DNA from: Microthrixaceae bacterium
Lineage (GTDB): Bacteria; Actinomycetota; Acidimicrobiia; Acidimicrobiales; Microtrichaceae
Direction of reading: 5' to 3'
DNA length: 64,000 nucleotides
NCBI GenBank assembly: GCA_027493675.1
Contig: JAOSKI010000034.1
Coordinates: 62,001-126,000, forward strand
Numbering within the stretch: the first letter of the stretch is position 1; each line of letters starts with the position of its first letter. Both the position numbers and the translations under genes were made by a program. A model generated the notes under the pieces. It made no database searches and was not told the origin of the DNA. It saw nothing but the letters and a program-made list of their open reading frames with translations. Below are positions 29,254-39,803 of this stretch, one piece after another.

Positions 29254-29756
29254 TGGTGGGCACGCGCACAACACGGAAGACCCGCCTGTCGCGTGCACGG
29301 CATTCGTGACCGATCGTACTCGGTGGATCCCTGTTCCACTGATGGGGACTCTGCCTACATCGACGCTCTGGCGCGCGGCGGTGTTCGCGTTCATCATCGG
29401 AGATGTACTTCGGAGCAGATGCTTGGGCGGGCCGATGGCGCACGAGAAGGTCATCTCGTTGTTCATAGAGGGATCGACGAGCAGCCGCGCCACCTGCGGG
29501 TGGTCTTCGAACACGACGGTGAGCTCGGCGAGCGCATGATGAGGGGCACCCACTCCGACGTGCGCACGCTCGCGAGGTCGATCGCTGGGTCACAGGATCT
29601 CATCCCGATCTGGGATCCATCGTGGATCCACGGATCGGCTTCCCGACCGCCTGCGGACCGCTACGAGCGGCGCCGGCCCTGACCGGGGCGAGGTCGGGTC
29701 GGGTCGGGTCGGTCCGGTCGTCCGAGGGTCCGGTGCCGCTCGGATGCCCGGCACGC
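29254..29756. other. Region without a confident gene
   Basis: Frames on both strands are partly open, but none matches a family I know. The best-looking stretch is on the minus strand at about 29400-29560. It has high third-position GC and reads ALAELTVVFEDHPQVARLLVDP. A one-base shift near 29540 would join it to upstream codons. It could be a damaged small gene or chance. A GGTCG-rich run (GGTCGGGTCGGGTCGG) lies near 29692-29715. Confidence 0.3.
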
Positions 29757-30779
29757 TCACAGCGCGGGTGAGCTCCCCGGGTCCATCGACAGCACGGCTG
29801 CGCCCCGGACACGATCGTGTGCAAGGTCGACCAGCGCCCGGTCCGCCTCAGCGAAGCCGTACTCGTTGATCTCCACCCGGATGCCGATGTTGGCGGCGAC
29901 CGCGAGGAACTCCTCGCCGTCGGCTCGCGTGTTCGCGGTGACGCTGACGAGCTCGCGCTCGTGGAACAGGTGCCGTTGGTAGTCGAGCCCGGGCACGTCG
30001 CTCAGGTGGATCCCCGCAACCGAGAGTCTGCCGCCGCGGTCGAGCGCCTCCAGCGCCGGTTGGACCAGGTCGCCCACCGGGGCGAACAGTACCGCTCCCT
30101 GCAGAGGTACCGGCGGGGGTTCGGCTGCCTCACCGGCCCAAACCGCCCCCAACTCCAGCGCGAGCTGCTGTGCGTTGGGCGACCGGGTGCACACGTAGAC
30201 CTCCACCCCTGATGCGATCGCCACCTGTGCCGCCAGGTGAGCAGACGCCCCGAAGCCGTAGACCCCGAGGCGGCCACCCGGGGGCACCCCGGCGCGCTTC
30301 AGCGCCCGGTAGCCGACTATCCCCGCGCAGAGCAGGGGTGCCGCGTGCGCGTCGTCGAACCGCTCCGGGATGCGGTACGCGTAGGCCTCGTCGATCACCG
30401 CGTACTGCGCGAAGCCGCCGTGGTCGTCCCACCCCGTGAAGCGCGGGTCGACACACAGGTTCTCGGCACCACTGCGACAGAACCTGCAGCTACCGCACGT
30501 GCGACGCAACCAAGCGATCCCGACCCGCTCGCCGATCGCGAACCGCGTGGCGCCCTCTCCGGTCTCCACGACCCGTCCAACCACCTCGTGTCCGGGAGTC
30601 GCTCCATCGAAATGCGGCTCCAGGTCGCCTTCGGCCAAATGAAGATCGGTGCGGCACACGCCGCACGCAACGATCTGCACCAGCACCTCGTGAGAGCCGG
30701 GTACCGGCCGGGGTCGTTCCACGAGCGACAAGGGACCTTCGTCTATCGGTGAGGGAGCACGTACCACCCACGCTTGCAC
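29757..30779 (-). CDS. Zinc-dependent medium-chain alcohol dehydrogenase
   Basis: An intact 340-residue MDR enzyme. Catalytic zinc ligands are in VACGVCRTDLHLAEG and GHEVVGRVVETG. The structural zinc lobe is RTCGSCRFCRSGAENLC. The NAD(P) site is LGVYGFGASAHLAAQVA, and CAGIVGYRALKRAGV precedes it. This pattern fits the AdhA-like subgroup of zinc-binding dehydrogenases acting on alcohols or aldehydes. The start is taken as GTG 30779; there is no clear ribosome site, and an out-of-frame ATG at 30798 might be the true start if a base is missing. Divergent from the propeller protein gene. Confidence 0.87.
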   Translation of the reverse strand: MQAWVVRAPSPIDEGPLSLVERPRPVPGSHEVLVQIVACGVCRTDLHLAEGDLEPHFDGATPGHEVVGRVVETGEGATRFAIGERVGIAWLRRTCGSCRFCRSGAENLCVDPRFTGWDDHGGFAQYAVIDEAYAYRIPERFDDAHAAPLLCAGIVGYRALKRAGVPPGGRLGVYGFGASAHLAAQVAIASGVEVYVCTRSPNAQQLALELGAVWAGEAAEPPPVPLQGAVLFAPVGDLVQPALEALDRGGRLSVAGIHLSDVPGLDYQRHLFHERELVSVTANTRADGEEFLAVAANIGIRVEINEYGFAEADRALVDLAHDRVRGAAVLSMDPGSSPAL

Positions 30780-30903
30780 GACCGACAGTCTCGACCATGC
30801 AGAAGACCCGTGCACGGATCGTCGGTGGCCTGGACGCCCCGACGACGTGTCACGGCTCGCCTCGCCTACCAACTCATCGAACCGGGGTGACAACCTGTGG
30901 TGC

Positions 30904-32162
30904 ATGACCCCAGCACTGAACGGGCACCGCATGCCGTTCGCACCGACTCGCGTGGCCGCACGGTTGATTCTTCTCGCGGCGATCTCGGGCGTGGTTGCGC
31001 TTTCGGGGCATGCGCCGGCACCAGCGGATCCGACGTGGCAACCGCTCCTGCGCCGGGTGACGCGCAGGCGCACGACGCCGAAGCAGGCGCGGACGACTCC
31101 GAACCCACCACGACCACGACGATCACCACGACAGCACCGCCCCGGGCACCGGCGGACACCCTGACGATGCAGGAGTTCGTCACGATCTCCGGCGATCTGA
31201 GTCCCAAGTCGATCGTGGCCTCGGGCACTGGCGTGGTCACAGCCCAGAACATGATGTACCGGCACACCGTGACCGCCTACGACGCCGACGGCAACCTGAT
31301 CGCGACGGTGCCGGACACCGTGAGGCTGTCCGACTTCGGCATCGACAAAGCGGGTGAGTTCAAGGGCGCTCCCGTGGAGGCTGCGTTCATGCCCGACGGA
31401 AGCGCGGTGTACGTGTCGAACTACTCGATGTACGGCCCGGGCTTCCGCGAGGGGTCCGACGAGTGCAGCCCTTCCGATGGCACACCGCCGAGCTTCCTGT
31501 ACCGCATCGACACCGAGACGTGGAAGATCAACCAGGTGGTACCCACGGGTGCGGTGCCCAAGTACGTTGCGGTCACCCCTGATGGCTCCAAGGTGCTGGC
31601 CACCAACTGGTGCACCTTCGACATGACCATCGCGGACACAGAGACCGCCGAGGTGCTCGACACGGTGCCGATCGGGCGCTACCCGCGCGGCATCGCCATC
31701 AGCCCCGATGGCACCACGGCGTACGTCGCGGTCATGGGCGGCAACGAGGTGGTCGTCATCGACATCGAATCAGGTGCTCAGACCGGATCCATCGCGGTCG
31801 GCGCAGGGCCAAGACACCTCGTGATGGATCCAACGGGGCGGTACCTGTACGCAACCCTCAACAAGGAGGGCAAGGTCGCCAAGATGGACTTGAGCACCAA
31901 CGAGGTGGTGACCAAGGTGGCCACCGGCGAACAGCCGCGGTCCATGGACATCTCCGATGACGGGCGTGCCCTGTACGTCGTGAACTACGCAAGCGACGAC
32001 GTGTCGAAGCTGGCGACCGAGGACATGTCGCTCTTGCAGACGGTCCCGGCAGGTCATCATCCCATCGGGATCGCCTATGACGGATCGACCGGGCGAGTCT
32101 GGGTGGCCAACTACTCGGGCAGCATCGACGTATGGGACGAAGTGGAGGTCCCCACCCAATAG
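30904..32162 (+). CDS. Secreted YVTN-type beta-propeller protein (frameshifted near start)
   Basis: About 419 residues. The signal peptide (RVAARLILLAAISGVVALSGHAPA) is in one frame. After a shift near 31020 the mature part continues with a Thr-rich linker (TTTTTITTTAPP). Six to seven propeller blades then repeat the pattern VAVTPDGSKVLATNW, IAISPDGTTAYVAVMGGN, VMDPTGRYLYATLN and ISDDGRALYVVNYASDD. This is the YncE/40-residue YVTN family, usually surface or cell-envelope proteins with binding roles. No enzyme domain is fused. It is monocistronic by appearance. Confidence 0.85.
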
Positions 32163-32208
32163 GCAGGGACCCCTCTGTGCTCGATGCGCTGGCGTTCGTT
32201 GACCGGTC

Positions 32209-32854
32209 TCAGCAGTCGGGATCCTGAAGGAAGCGATCCTCGTTGCAGACGCCGTCGCTCGGGTCCGAGTTGATCGTGTCGGAGTTCGTCCACGGCGTTG
32301 TCGGCCAGCACGAACCAGAAGAGGACTATCGCGATCGAGGCCAGCAGTCCGAGGACGCCGGTGACGATTCCGCCGATCGCCATGCCCTTGCCAGAGCCGG
32401 CCAGCTCGTCGTTTGCCTTCTTCATGCCCAGGAATCCGAGCACGACAGCCGCGATTCCGAACAACCCACCGACGCCACAGGCGAACGCGATCGGGATGCT
32501 CAGGATGCCGACCACCAGCGCGGCGATCGCTAGCCCCGTTGGTCTGACTGGGTTGTTGGGTGCGCGGAGGCATCGGCACTCCCATCCCGGGAGGAGGTGC
32601 CCTGGAGGGGTGCTCTGGCCCCATTGGCCAGGCGGTGGCGCTCCACCTGGGGGTGGTGGCGCACCTGGCGTCAGACCGCCTGGGGTGGTGGTGCCGCCTG
32701 GGGGTGGTGGTGTGCCGCCTGGGGGTGGTGGTGTGCCGCCTGGGGTGGTGGTGTGCCGCCTGGGGGTGGTGGTGTGCCGCCTGGGGGTGGTGGAATATCG
32801 GACACTGGAGCCTCCAGGGTTCGGATCGAACTGGTGGTCGCTCGGGGCGACCAT
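32209..32854 (-). CDS. DUF4190-type membrane protein with Pro/Gly repeat tail (frameshifted)
   Basis: About 215 residues. The N-terminal ~90 are PPPPGGT-type repeats, probably cytoplasmic, then two membrane helices: LAIAALVVGILSIPIAFACG and GIAAVVLGFLGMKKA, with MAIGGIVTGVLGLLASIAIVLFWF as the last. This is the DUF4190 layout. The restored C-terminus reads NSDPSDGVCNEDRFLQDPDC followed by TGA at 32209, a short Cys-ended tail I associate with Acidimicrobiia proteins of this type. Frame changes lie in the repeat (around 32800), near 32540 and near 32290. Function unknown. Confidence 0.75.
32696..32797 (-). repeat. Run of 16-20-base GC-rich repeats encoding PPPPGGT
   Basis: About six units based on GGTGGTGTGCCGCCTGGGGG on the plus strand. 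They differ only by the number of G in the homopolymer and by an occasional lost base. These differences put neighbouring units in different reading frames. In the right frame the minus strand gives PPPPGGT repeats. The region is a likely assembly trouble spot. Confidence 0.8.
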
Positions 32855-32879
32855 GTGAGCGTATCGATTTGCAGGACGA

Positions 32880-33443
32880 TTAGGACGCGAGCTTCTTGAA
32901 AGTCGTCCCCACCGCTATGGTCCCCAGCGCGATCACCAACAGACGGATGCCGAACAGCAGGGCGATCGCACGAATCGTGATGTCGGGCCACACGACGGCC
33001 GCGATCCCGATGGCGATCGTCAGCAAGCCGAACACCGTCAGCGCAACCCAGTGGCGGAGCTCCTCGCGGCCGATGATCGCCACAGCGCTCTGGGCGAGAC
33101 CGACCGCGATCAGCACGATTCCGATCACGACTGCCAACGCTTTCAAGCCGCTACCGGGTTGCAGCACCACGATCACGCCACCCACGATGAACAGCGTTCC
33201 GAGCACGTAGCCGATGACCGGTGACTCCCTATCCGCAGCCCACGCGAGCTCCGCGAATCCGTTGAAGAACAACCCGAGCGCAAGCAGGAACGCGATCCAT
33301 GCGAGCGAGAACCTCGTTCCAGCGATCGCACTGACCGTGAGCCAGATGCCGAGCAGGCCGGTCAGGGTGCCGAGGATGATGATGGCCAGCCAGGGATTGG
33401 GCCCCCGGACCTCAACGTTGACCGGGTCGGATGCTTGGCTCAT
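32880..33443 (-). CDS. DUF308/HdeD-like membrane protein
   Basis: An intact 187-residue protein with about six helices arranged in two similar triplets. Examples are [57 protein letters not shown] and [19 protein letters not shown]. This matches the HdeD/DUF308 family, linked to acid resistance in enterobacteria and otherwise uncharacterised. ATG 33443 starts [16 protein letters not shown]. It is divergent from the haloalkane dehalogenase gene (105-base spacer) and follows no clear operon. Confidence 0.82.
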   Translation of the reverse strand: MSQASDPVNVEVRGPNPWLAIIILGTLTGLLGIWLTVSAIAGTRFSLAWIAFLLALGLFFNGFAELAWAADRESPVIGYVLGTLFIVGGVIVVLQPGSGLKALAVVIGIVLIAVGLAQSAVAIIGREELRHWVALTVFGLLTIAIGIAAVVWPDITIRAIALLFGIRLLVIALGTIAVGTTFKKLAS

Positions 33444-33548
33444 GGGCACGACGCTACTTCGGCGGGTTTGCCGAGCGGTGGACTGATCGCGCAATCGTCG
33501 CAGCGCGCCGGCCGCGCTGAGGTGCCCAGTTGCCGGTACGGTTCGGTG

Positions 33549-34454
33549 ATGGACGTACGTCGCACCCCCGATGAGCGGTTCGAGGACCTTCCCGACTTCG
33601 ACTTCGAACCCCACTACCTGGAGGTCGCCGACGGTGAAGGCGCCACGCTGAGGATCCACTACCTCGACGAAGGCCCGCCGTCGGGTGAGGTGGTGCTGCT
33701 CCTGCACGGAGAGCCGAGTTGGTCCTACCTGTACCGCAGGATGATCCCGGTCCTCACTGGTGCAGGCAAGCGGGTGATCGCCCCGGACCTGGTCGGCTTC
33801 GGAAGGTCCGACAAGCCCACGGAGACCTCCGACTACACCTACGCCCGCCATGTGGATTGGATGCGCGAGGCGCTGTTCACACACCTCCACCTCGATGGGA
33901 TCACCATGTTCTGCCAGGACTGGGGTGGGCTCATCGGCCTGCGTCTCGTGGCGGAGGAACCGGACCGGTTCGACCGCGTCTGCGTGGCCAACACGGGCCT
34001 GCCGGTCGGCCACGGTGCGTCGGAGGCGTTCATTGCGTGGCGGGACTACTCGCAGAACGCGGAGCACTTCCCCGTTGGCATGATCGTGGCAGGTGGCACC
34101 GTCGGAGGACTCAGCGAGTCCGAGGTCGCCGCCTACGACGCGCCCTTCCCGGATCAGAGCTACACGGCCGGCGCACGCATCTTCCCGGCGTTGGTTCCCA
34201 TGGAACCCGACAATCCTGCGGTGCCCGACAACGTGGCGGCCTGGGAGTCCCTCGAGCGCTTCGACAGACCGTTCCTCGTGGCGTTCAGCGACGGTGACCC
34301 CATCACCCGTGGTGGCGACAGGGTGTTCCATGACCGGGTTCCCGGCACCGCCGGCCAACCCCACACGACCATCGAGGGCGCCGGCCACTTCCTGCAGGAG
34401 GACAAGGGCCCGCTCATCGCCGAGAAGCTCCTTCAGTGGATGGACGCCCACTGA
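33549..34454 (+). CDS. Haloalkane dehalogenase (subfamily I-like)
   Basis: An intact 301-residue alpha/beta hydrolase that is expected to cut carbon-halogen bonds, releasing halide and an alcohol. Key motifs: [18 protein letters not shown] (oxyanion and gate), FGRSDKPTE, the nucleophile elbow [12 protein letters not shown] with Asp followed by the halide-binding Trp, [13 protein letters not shown] near the acid residue, and [10 protein letters not shown] with the catalytic His. [11 protein letters not shown] and CQDWGG fit the HLD-I group (DhlA, DhmA). Start ATG 33549 has a weak ribosome site (CGGTTCGG). Its neighbours do not form a clear halocarbon pathway. Confidence 0.9.
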   Translation: MDVRRTPDERFEDLPDFDFEPHYLEVADGEGATLRIHYLDEGPPSGEVVLLLHGEPSWSYLYRRMIPVLTGAGKRVIAPDLVGFGRSDKPTETSDYTYARHVDWMREALFTHLHLDGITMFCQDWGGLIGLRLVAEEPDRFDRVCVANTGLPVGHGASEAFIAWRDYSQNAEHFPVGMIVAGGTVGGLSESEVAAYDAPFPDQSYTAGARIFPALVPMEPDNPAVPDNVAAWESLERFDRPFLVAFSDGDPITRGGDRVFHDRVPGTAGQPHTTIEGAGHFLQEDKGPLIAEKLLQWMDAH

Positions 34455-34500
34455 GCCACGCGGACTGGCCTGGTCCCGCAGAGGTCCTGGCCCGGCTCAC

Positions 34501-35013
34501 TCAGGTGCCACCGTCCACTCCGGCGTCGTCATCGTCTCGATCCGCCAGGCGGACCCGCAGGCAGGTGTTGTTGCCGAGAGTCCGCATCTCCCGGAGCTCA
34601 CGCCTGGAGAACTCCCGGTCAGCCTCGGATACATGTACCACCGCGGGGTCGGTCACCTCGAAGGATGTGCCCTCGACGAGGATCGTGGCCGATCCGGCGG
34701 CAAGCACGTTGCGTACCCAGTCCGAGACCGTTCCGTAGACGATCAGGATCACGAAGCCGTCGCGTGTGCGAAGAGGAACCACCGGGGTCTCGTAGCGCTG
34801 TCCGCTGTGTCGGCCGACGTGACGGACGATGCCGGCGTAGGCGCCAGGCGTACCGGCGTTGCGCATCTGGCGCGGGTTGACGAGTCGCCGGTTCATCCTC
34901 CGCTGAAAGTTGAGCACCAGCGGCCACTTCCCGCGCATGCCGAAGAACCAGAGCGCACCCAGCATCACCAGCACGACGACCGCTGCCACAGCGATCCATG
35001 CGATCGTCGTCAT
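34501..35013 (-). CDS. Deazaflavin (F420)-dependent nitroreductase-family protein
   Basis: An intact 170-residue protein. An N-terminal membrane helix (TTIAWIAVAAVVVLVMLGALWFF) precedes a split-barrel domain with RMRNAGTPGAYAGIVRHVGRHSGQRYETPVVPLR-type sequence. The part GRHSGQRYETPV is the usual binding signature, and GSDWVRNVLAAG-like SDWVRNVLAAGSATI follows. This is the Ddn/DUF385 family of F420H2-dependent reductases. ATG 35013 is preceded by AAAGGAGG only 2 bases away, a spacing shorter than usual. The protein is likely attached to the inner membrane face. Its substrate is unknown. Confidence 0.82.
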   Translation of the reverse strand: MTTIAWIAVAAVVVLVMLGALWFFGMRGKWPLVLNFQRRMNRRLVNPRQMRNAGTPGAYAGIVRHVGRHSGQRYETPVVPLRTRDGFVILIVYGTVSDWVRNVLAAGSATILVEGTSFEVTDPAVVHVSEADREFSRRELREMRTLGNNTCLRVRLADRDDDDAGVDGGT

Positions 35014-35155
35014 GGCCTCCTTTCGGCTGCTCCCGGAATCGGCCAACTCCCGCCACGGCATCACCGGCGTCGACTCGCAGTCTCTCACAGGCGTGGCCAT
35101 CCGAGTCGCTTGGGTGGATCTGCAGGCCCAGCGGTGCCACGGGTATCGTCGGGAC

Positions 35156-35830
35156 GTGAAAGCAGGGTCATCGGGGGAGTCGCGGCTGCGCAACAGGCCG
35201 CAGCCACCTGCCGAGTTGAGGAAGTCAACCGGTGCTCCCGCAACGGGATCGGAAGACCAGTATGACCCTGCCTTCGCTCCGGTGTGGGCCGCCGGAACCG
35301 AGGCTGGGCCGCTCAAGCCCGGGCGTTCCGCCAAGGCCGAACCGGTCGCGCGGGATTCCGCTGGGTCCCGAGGCAGGTGGTTCCGCAGGCGTCAGCGTGG
35401 CGCGCTTCTCATCGCGTTGTTCGTGTTCTACTGCCTCGAGTTCGCCACGGCTCTGATCGCATGGCGTGAGGCGCCCATACGCACCGAGGCACTGGTCGAC
35501 CCGATGGTCGCCTACGCGGTGTGTGCAGGGTTGGTGCTTCCGGCGCTCCTGTTCCCTGGACGGTGGCGGGTCGTCCCGGCGCTCGTCGCAACCGCAGCCG
35601 GTGTGCTCGCCCCGGTACTGTTGACACGCGACCTGATGGAGGTGGTCGGGCCGCGTGATGTGTGGGTGGGTCAGTCGCTCACGCTCCAGGTGCTGTTCCC
35701 GCTGGTGGTCGGACTGTGCGCGGTGGTGGCGGTGATGACGGCACCCCGCGGGGGTCCACGAAGGAGCCGTCAGGTCCCGGACGAGGAGGCTGACCGGACC
35801 GCCGCACCTGTGGACGCCGACGTAACCTGA
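35156..35830 (+). CDS. Four-helix integral membrane protein
   Basis: 224 residues from a GTG at 35156. The first ~75 are polar and probably cytoplasmic. Four helices follow: ALLIALFVFYCLEFATALIA, MVAYAVCAGLVLPALLFPG, VVPALVATAAGVLAPVLL and LQVLFPLVVGLCAVVAVM. The tail is charged. No family is recognised. The long N-terminal part could be shorter if a downstream start is used. It is divergent from the nitroreductase-like gene and 31 bases before the carboxylesterase gene. Confidence 0.65.
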   Translation: MKAGSSGESRLRNRPQPPAELRKSTGAPATGSEDQYDPAFAPVWAAGTEAGPLKPGRSAKAEPVARDSAGSRGRWFRRRQRGALLIALFVFYCLEFATALIAWREAPIRTEALVDPMVAYAVCAGLVLPALLFPGRWRVVPALVATAAGVLAPVLLTRDLMEVVGPRDVWVGQSLTLQVLFPLVVGLCAVVAVMTAPRGGPRRSRQVPDEEADRTAAPVDADVT

Positions 35831-35861
35831 GGACGGTCCATCCACGATCAGGTGAGGCACT

Positions 35862-37384
35862 ATGACAGCTGAAGGTTCCGGAAGCACTCGAGGTGTCCAC
35901 CCCACGTGGAGAGGTGCGCGGCCTGCTCCACGAAGGCGTCGCACGCTTCCTGGGGATCCCCTTTGCGAAGGCACCGATCGGCGAGTTGCGCTTCCGTGCG
36001 CCTGTCGCCAACGACGCCCACGAGGGGATCCTCGACGCCACCGAGTTCCGGGCGATCTCGCCGCAGAACCCTTCCATGATGGACGCCCTGTTCGGAGGTG
36101 AGGCGGAGCGCTGGGACGAGGACTGCCTGCACCTGAACGTGTGGACACCTACCGCCACTCCCGCCGAGCCGTTGCCGGTGATGGTGTGGATCCACGGCGG
36201 TGGCTTCGAGATGGGTTCGGGTTCGTCCCCGCTCTACCACGGTGAGTCGTTCGCTCGCAGCGGCGTGGTGTACGTGAGCATCAACTACCGGTTGGGCAGC
36301 CTCGGCTTCCTGGAGCTGGGGCACCTGGATCCTGCGATGTCAGGCTCCGGCAACGTCGGGCTGCTCGACCAGGTCGAGGCCTTGCGTTGGGTGACCGAGA
36401 ACATCTCGGCCTTCGGTGGTGATCCCGACAACGTGACCGTCTTCGGTGAATCGGCCGGGGCCATGAGCGTCTCGTTGCTGCTCACGATGCCCTCGGCGCG
36501 GGTCTGTTCCACAAGGCGATCACACAGTCCGGGGCACTCACGTCGGCCAAGGAGCCCGAGCACGCGGCGGACACCACCGAGGAGTTCATCGCCCTCGTCG
36601 GCGCAACCACCGTCGAGGAGCTCCAGGCGGCTCCGGTTGCCGACCTGCTGAGCGCGCACGCCTCGATGTCGATGGCGCGGATCGCAGATCCCGACGGCGT
36701 GATCAAGCGCGGCAGGAGCCCGCTGGCGTTCCTACCGTTCCGGCCGGTGGCGGACGGTCGTGAGGTACCCGCGATCCTCTTGGTGAGGTGGAGGCCGGTC
36801 GGGCGGCGGCGGTGCCGTTGGTGGTGGGGACCAACCTCGAGGAGTGGAAGCTGTTCGCCCTCATGACCCAGGCCGCGACGGATCGAGAGGCTCTGTCGGA
36901 CCGGGTGCGATTGCTGGACGCCGACCCCGAGGTGGTGATCGCGGCGTACGAGGCCGACCATCCCGGTTCAACGATCGCCGAGCTCGAATCAGCGATGCTC
37001 ACCGACGTGGTGTTCCGGGTTCCCGCGAGCCGGTTCGCCGATGCACACGTGTCGCACGCTCCGGTGTGGCAGTACCGCTTCGACTGGCGCAGCCCGGCGA
37101 TGGGCGGGATGCTCGGTGCAGCGCACGCATTGGAGATCCCCTTCGTCTTCGACATGGTGACCGACCACCGCCTGCACGTGATGGTGGGTCCCGAGGCGCC
37201 CGAGGAACTGGCACGCAACATGCACGAAGCCTGGATCTCTTTCGCTCGCGACGGTTCGCCCCGGTTCGGATCCATCGACTGGCCGGCGATCAGCGCAGAG
37301 CAACGCCCGGTGCTGTGCATGGGCGACGGTTCGAGCGTTCACCAGGATCCGCACGCGATCTCGCGGGAATGTTGGCCTGGCTGA
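35862..37384 (+). CDS. Type B carboxylesterase (frameshifted)
   Basis: About 507 residues of the esterase/lipase family related to cholinesterases. ATG 35862 starts MTAE; after a shift near 35880 the frame gives VSTPRGEVRGLLHEGVARF. EDCLHLNVWTP, the oxyanion loop VMVWIHGGGFEMGSG and the nucleophile elbow FGESAGAMSVSLLL follow. After shifts near 36490 and 36780, VPLVVGTNLEEWKLF and the C-terminal catalytic His region (GAAHALEIPFVF) appear. No signal peptide, so probably cytoplasmic. It overlaps the start of the AlbA_2 gene by 16 bases. Confidence 0.87.
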
Positions 37385-38232
37385 TCGCCCCGGTGATCCT
37401 GCTGGCACAGGGGCGACCGCTGGAGGGCACCTACTGGGGGATCGCCGGCGCGGTTGCGGCGGGTTTCGCCATGTCAGCGGTGGCACGGGTGCTGGTACCC
37501 AGGGTGCGGTCCATCACCTGGCCCACCTCGGCGATCCTCGCCCTGCTGGCAGGGTCGGTCGCGTTCGGGCTCGCCAGCCTCGCCGACTCGGATCCAACGC
37601 TGCCGGCAGTGCTGTTGGCTCTCGCACTCACGATCTCGTTCCTCCTCGCTGCCACGATGGTGGAGAGGCACTTCCGTCCCGCGGTGGACATCCACAGCAC
37701 ACCGGTACCGGAACTGATCCGCCTGGGTGAATCCGCGAACGTGGAGTTCAAGTCCACCGCCCGACGAAACCAGCACACCGGTGAGCGTGATCCGGCAATC
37801 GAGGGGGCAATCGCCAGGACCGTGTGCGGATTCCTCAACGGACGAGGGGGCACGCTCCTGGTCGGCGTGGCCGACGACGGCGAGGCGATCGGCATCGCGG
37901 TGGACCTCCCGTTCATGAAGTTTCCCGATGTCGACGGCTACGAGCTGTTCCTCACCGACCTGTTGCGAACCACCCTGGGGATGCCTGCCATGTCGTCGGT
38001 GCGGATCGGCTTCGAGAGCGTCGACGACACCACTCAGGTGTGTCGCATCGACGTGGATCCCTCGCCTTTCCCGGTGTACCTGACGCCCCCCAAGGGCATG
38101 GGTGCCGGGGCCCGGAACCCGGAGTTCTGGGTTCGTGCCGGCAATGGAACACGGGCGCTGCGCATCGACGAGCTGCTCGACTACCACCGCACGCGTTGGG
38201 GTGGATGGTTCAGGCGGGTGTTCCAGGAGTGA
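37369..38232 (+). CDS. Membrane-anchored Schlafen AlbA_2 domain protein
   Basis: 287 residues, frame intact. The first ~100 contain four membrane segments (LAWLIAPVILLAQ, YWGIAGAVAAGFAMSAVARVL, SAILALLAGSVAFGLASLA, TLPAVLLALALTISFLLAATM). Then comes a Schlafen AlbA_2 domain: LIRLGESANVEFKSTARRN, CGFLNGRGGTLLVGVADDGEAIG, then DPSPFPVYLTPPKG. The domain binds nucleic acid or has nuclease-like activity in relatives, often beside an ATPase domain that is absent here. Membrane anchoring of this domain is uncommon. ATG 37369 lies inside the end of the carboxylesterase gene. Function unknown. Confidence 0.8.
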   Translation: MLAWLIAPVILLAQGRPLEGTYWGIAGAVAAGFAMSAVARVLVPRVRSITWPTSAILALLAGSVAFGLASLADSDPTLPAVLLALALTISFLLAATMVERHFRPAVDIHSTPVPELIRLGESANVEFKSTARRNQHTGERDPAIEGAIARTVCGFLNGRGGTLLVGVADDGEAIGIAVDLPFMKFPDVDGYELFLTDLLRTTLGMPAMSSVRIGFESVDDTTQVCRIDVDPSPFPVYLTPPKGMGAGARNPEFWVRAGNGTRALRIDELLDYHRTRWGGWFRRVFQE

Positions 38233-39689
38233 GCGCGGCGAGCACCGCGGCGGGGTCGCCGGGGGTGCGGGTTGCGACACGACATGGCTCATCCCGTCGG
38301 GGTCCTCGGTGAGCGCGAACAGGGTGGGTTCGAAACCGCCGGTGATGGTCGCCGCCACGACCCGGTCCTTGTCGCTGATCGCCTCGGTTCGGGCAGTCGA
38401 GGCAGGGAAGAGCTGCCTGTCGGGGTCCCATGGGGAAACCGCCATGGTGTCGGTCAGGGCCTCTGCGCGCATCCCCACGTCGGCCACGAGCGGCCCGTCG
38501 GGATGGGGTTCACGTCCCCACACCATGAGCCCGCCCTTGGTGAGCATGCCCGACACAGTCGTGAGGGCGACCTGGTCGGCTTCACCCGCCAGCAACCTGC
38601 GGGCGAGCTCCACTGTGGCCATGTAGGTGAAGTGGTTGAAGGGCCCGCCCGCGAACGCCATGCCGCCGGTGACCGTCGGCGTGCCGTCCAGGGGCAAACC
38701 GAGCGCATGCTGCTGTACTCGCACCGCGGCGGGGAAGCACGAGTAGAGCTCGAGTAGGTCGACGTCGCCCACCGGTCGTCCAAGGTGTTCCTCGGCCAGT
38801 TGACCCATGAGCTCCATCGCCGGCCACCGGTGAGGTTCGGCCCGACGCGACAGGCTGAGCCCCCAGGAGGAGTCGAGGGCAACATGCGGGTGTGCCAACG
38901 CGTCGGGCTTCAGACCGACTGACAGCGCCACGTCCTCGGCACAGACCAACAGCGCTGCCGCATGATCGATCGCCCACTGCGTCGAATGCCACTTGTTGTA
39001 GGGGAACGCCAGCAGGCGGTTTTCCTCGGTGGTCTCGGCAAGGTCGGTCGCGGTGTGCGGCGGACCGGCGAACTCGGCGTGCGGCTTCGCCGCTGCCACC
39101 GCAGCGGCGCGCCCAGAGAACCGAGACGTCATCCAGCAGCTCGCTCGGCGAGCGCCGTTCGTGGCGTGCAAGTGCCGAATCGATGAGCGCGTACTGGGTC
39201 ACCGGGTCCCACAGCGAAGCCGCCACCTCTGCATCGGCAATCAACTCGCCGGATGGTTCGAGCGTCTGATCTGCCCCCGGTCCCTGGGGAACCAACGGAG
39301 GATCGAGCCCGTTGCGCCGCGCGGTGAGAGAGGACGCTTTGGCCTCGCCGCCGAGCACCAGCACAGCGTCGGACTCACCGGACTGCACCGCAAGGATCGC
39401 GTTGGTGACCAACCGCTGCTGTGGAACGCCGATCGTTGCGACCATCGTTCGAGACCCTGGTAGATCCAGTGCCGTGGCGACCGCACCGGCGGGATCGGGA
39501 GTCGTCGGAACCGACGGTCGCACACACCATGTCGATCCTCGATCGCAGGCCTTCCTGCACGCCCGCCAGGGCAGCCGTCGCCGCGTCCACCATGAGCGCC
39601 ACCGCGTTGGTTAGCCACACGGAAGCGTCGTTGCGGGCCTCGCCGAGACCCGCCAGGACGGCACGTCGGATGGGTTCGTGTTCGGTCAT
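38210..39689 (-). CDS. Thiolase-family acetyl-CoA acetyltransferase (frameshifted)
   Basis: About 490 residues, the long actinobacterial thiolase-like form. N-terminus MTEHEPIRRAVLAGLGEA is in one frame. After a shift near 39500 come TMVATIGVPQQRLVTNAILAVQSG and VLVLGGEAKASSL. After another near 39100, GDVDLLELYSCFPAAVRVQQ and GGMAFAGGPFNHFTYMA, which is the C-terminal signature of the family. The restored end reads RTPGDPAAVLAALTPGTPA. The enzyme probably joins or splits acyl-CoA with acetyl-CoA in fatty acid or sterol side-chain breakdown. Its 3' end overlaps that of the AlbA_2 gene by 23 bases. Confidence 0.82.
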
Positions 39690-39803
39690 GGTGAAGCGGT
39701 CCTGGGGTCGTCACGGCCTGGTTGCCCGACCGTAGGTCAACGGATGCTCGCTCAGTTCGCGTCCGCGCGTACCCGATCGGATCGCCGTATGGCACGATCG
39801 GAC

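Noticed and set aside
28591..29553. Protein reading through the tRNA-Arg gene
   Set aside because: The tract VAQGIERRFPKPCVAGSNPAEG is the usual false translation of a tRNA; the real genes there are pcm and the tRNA.
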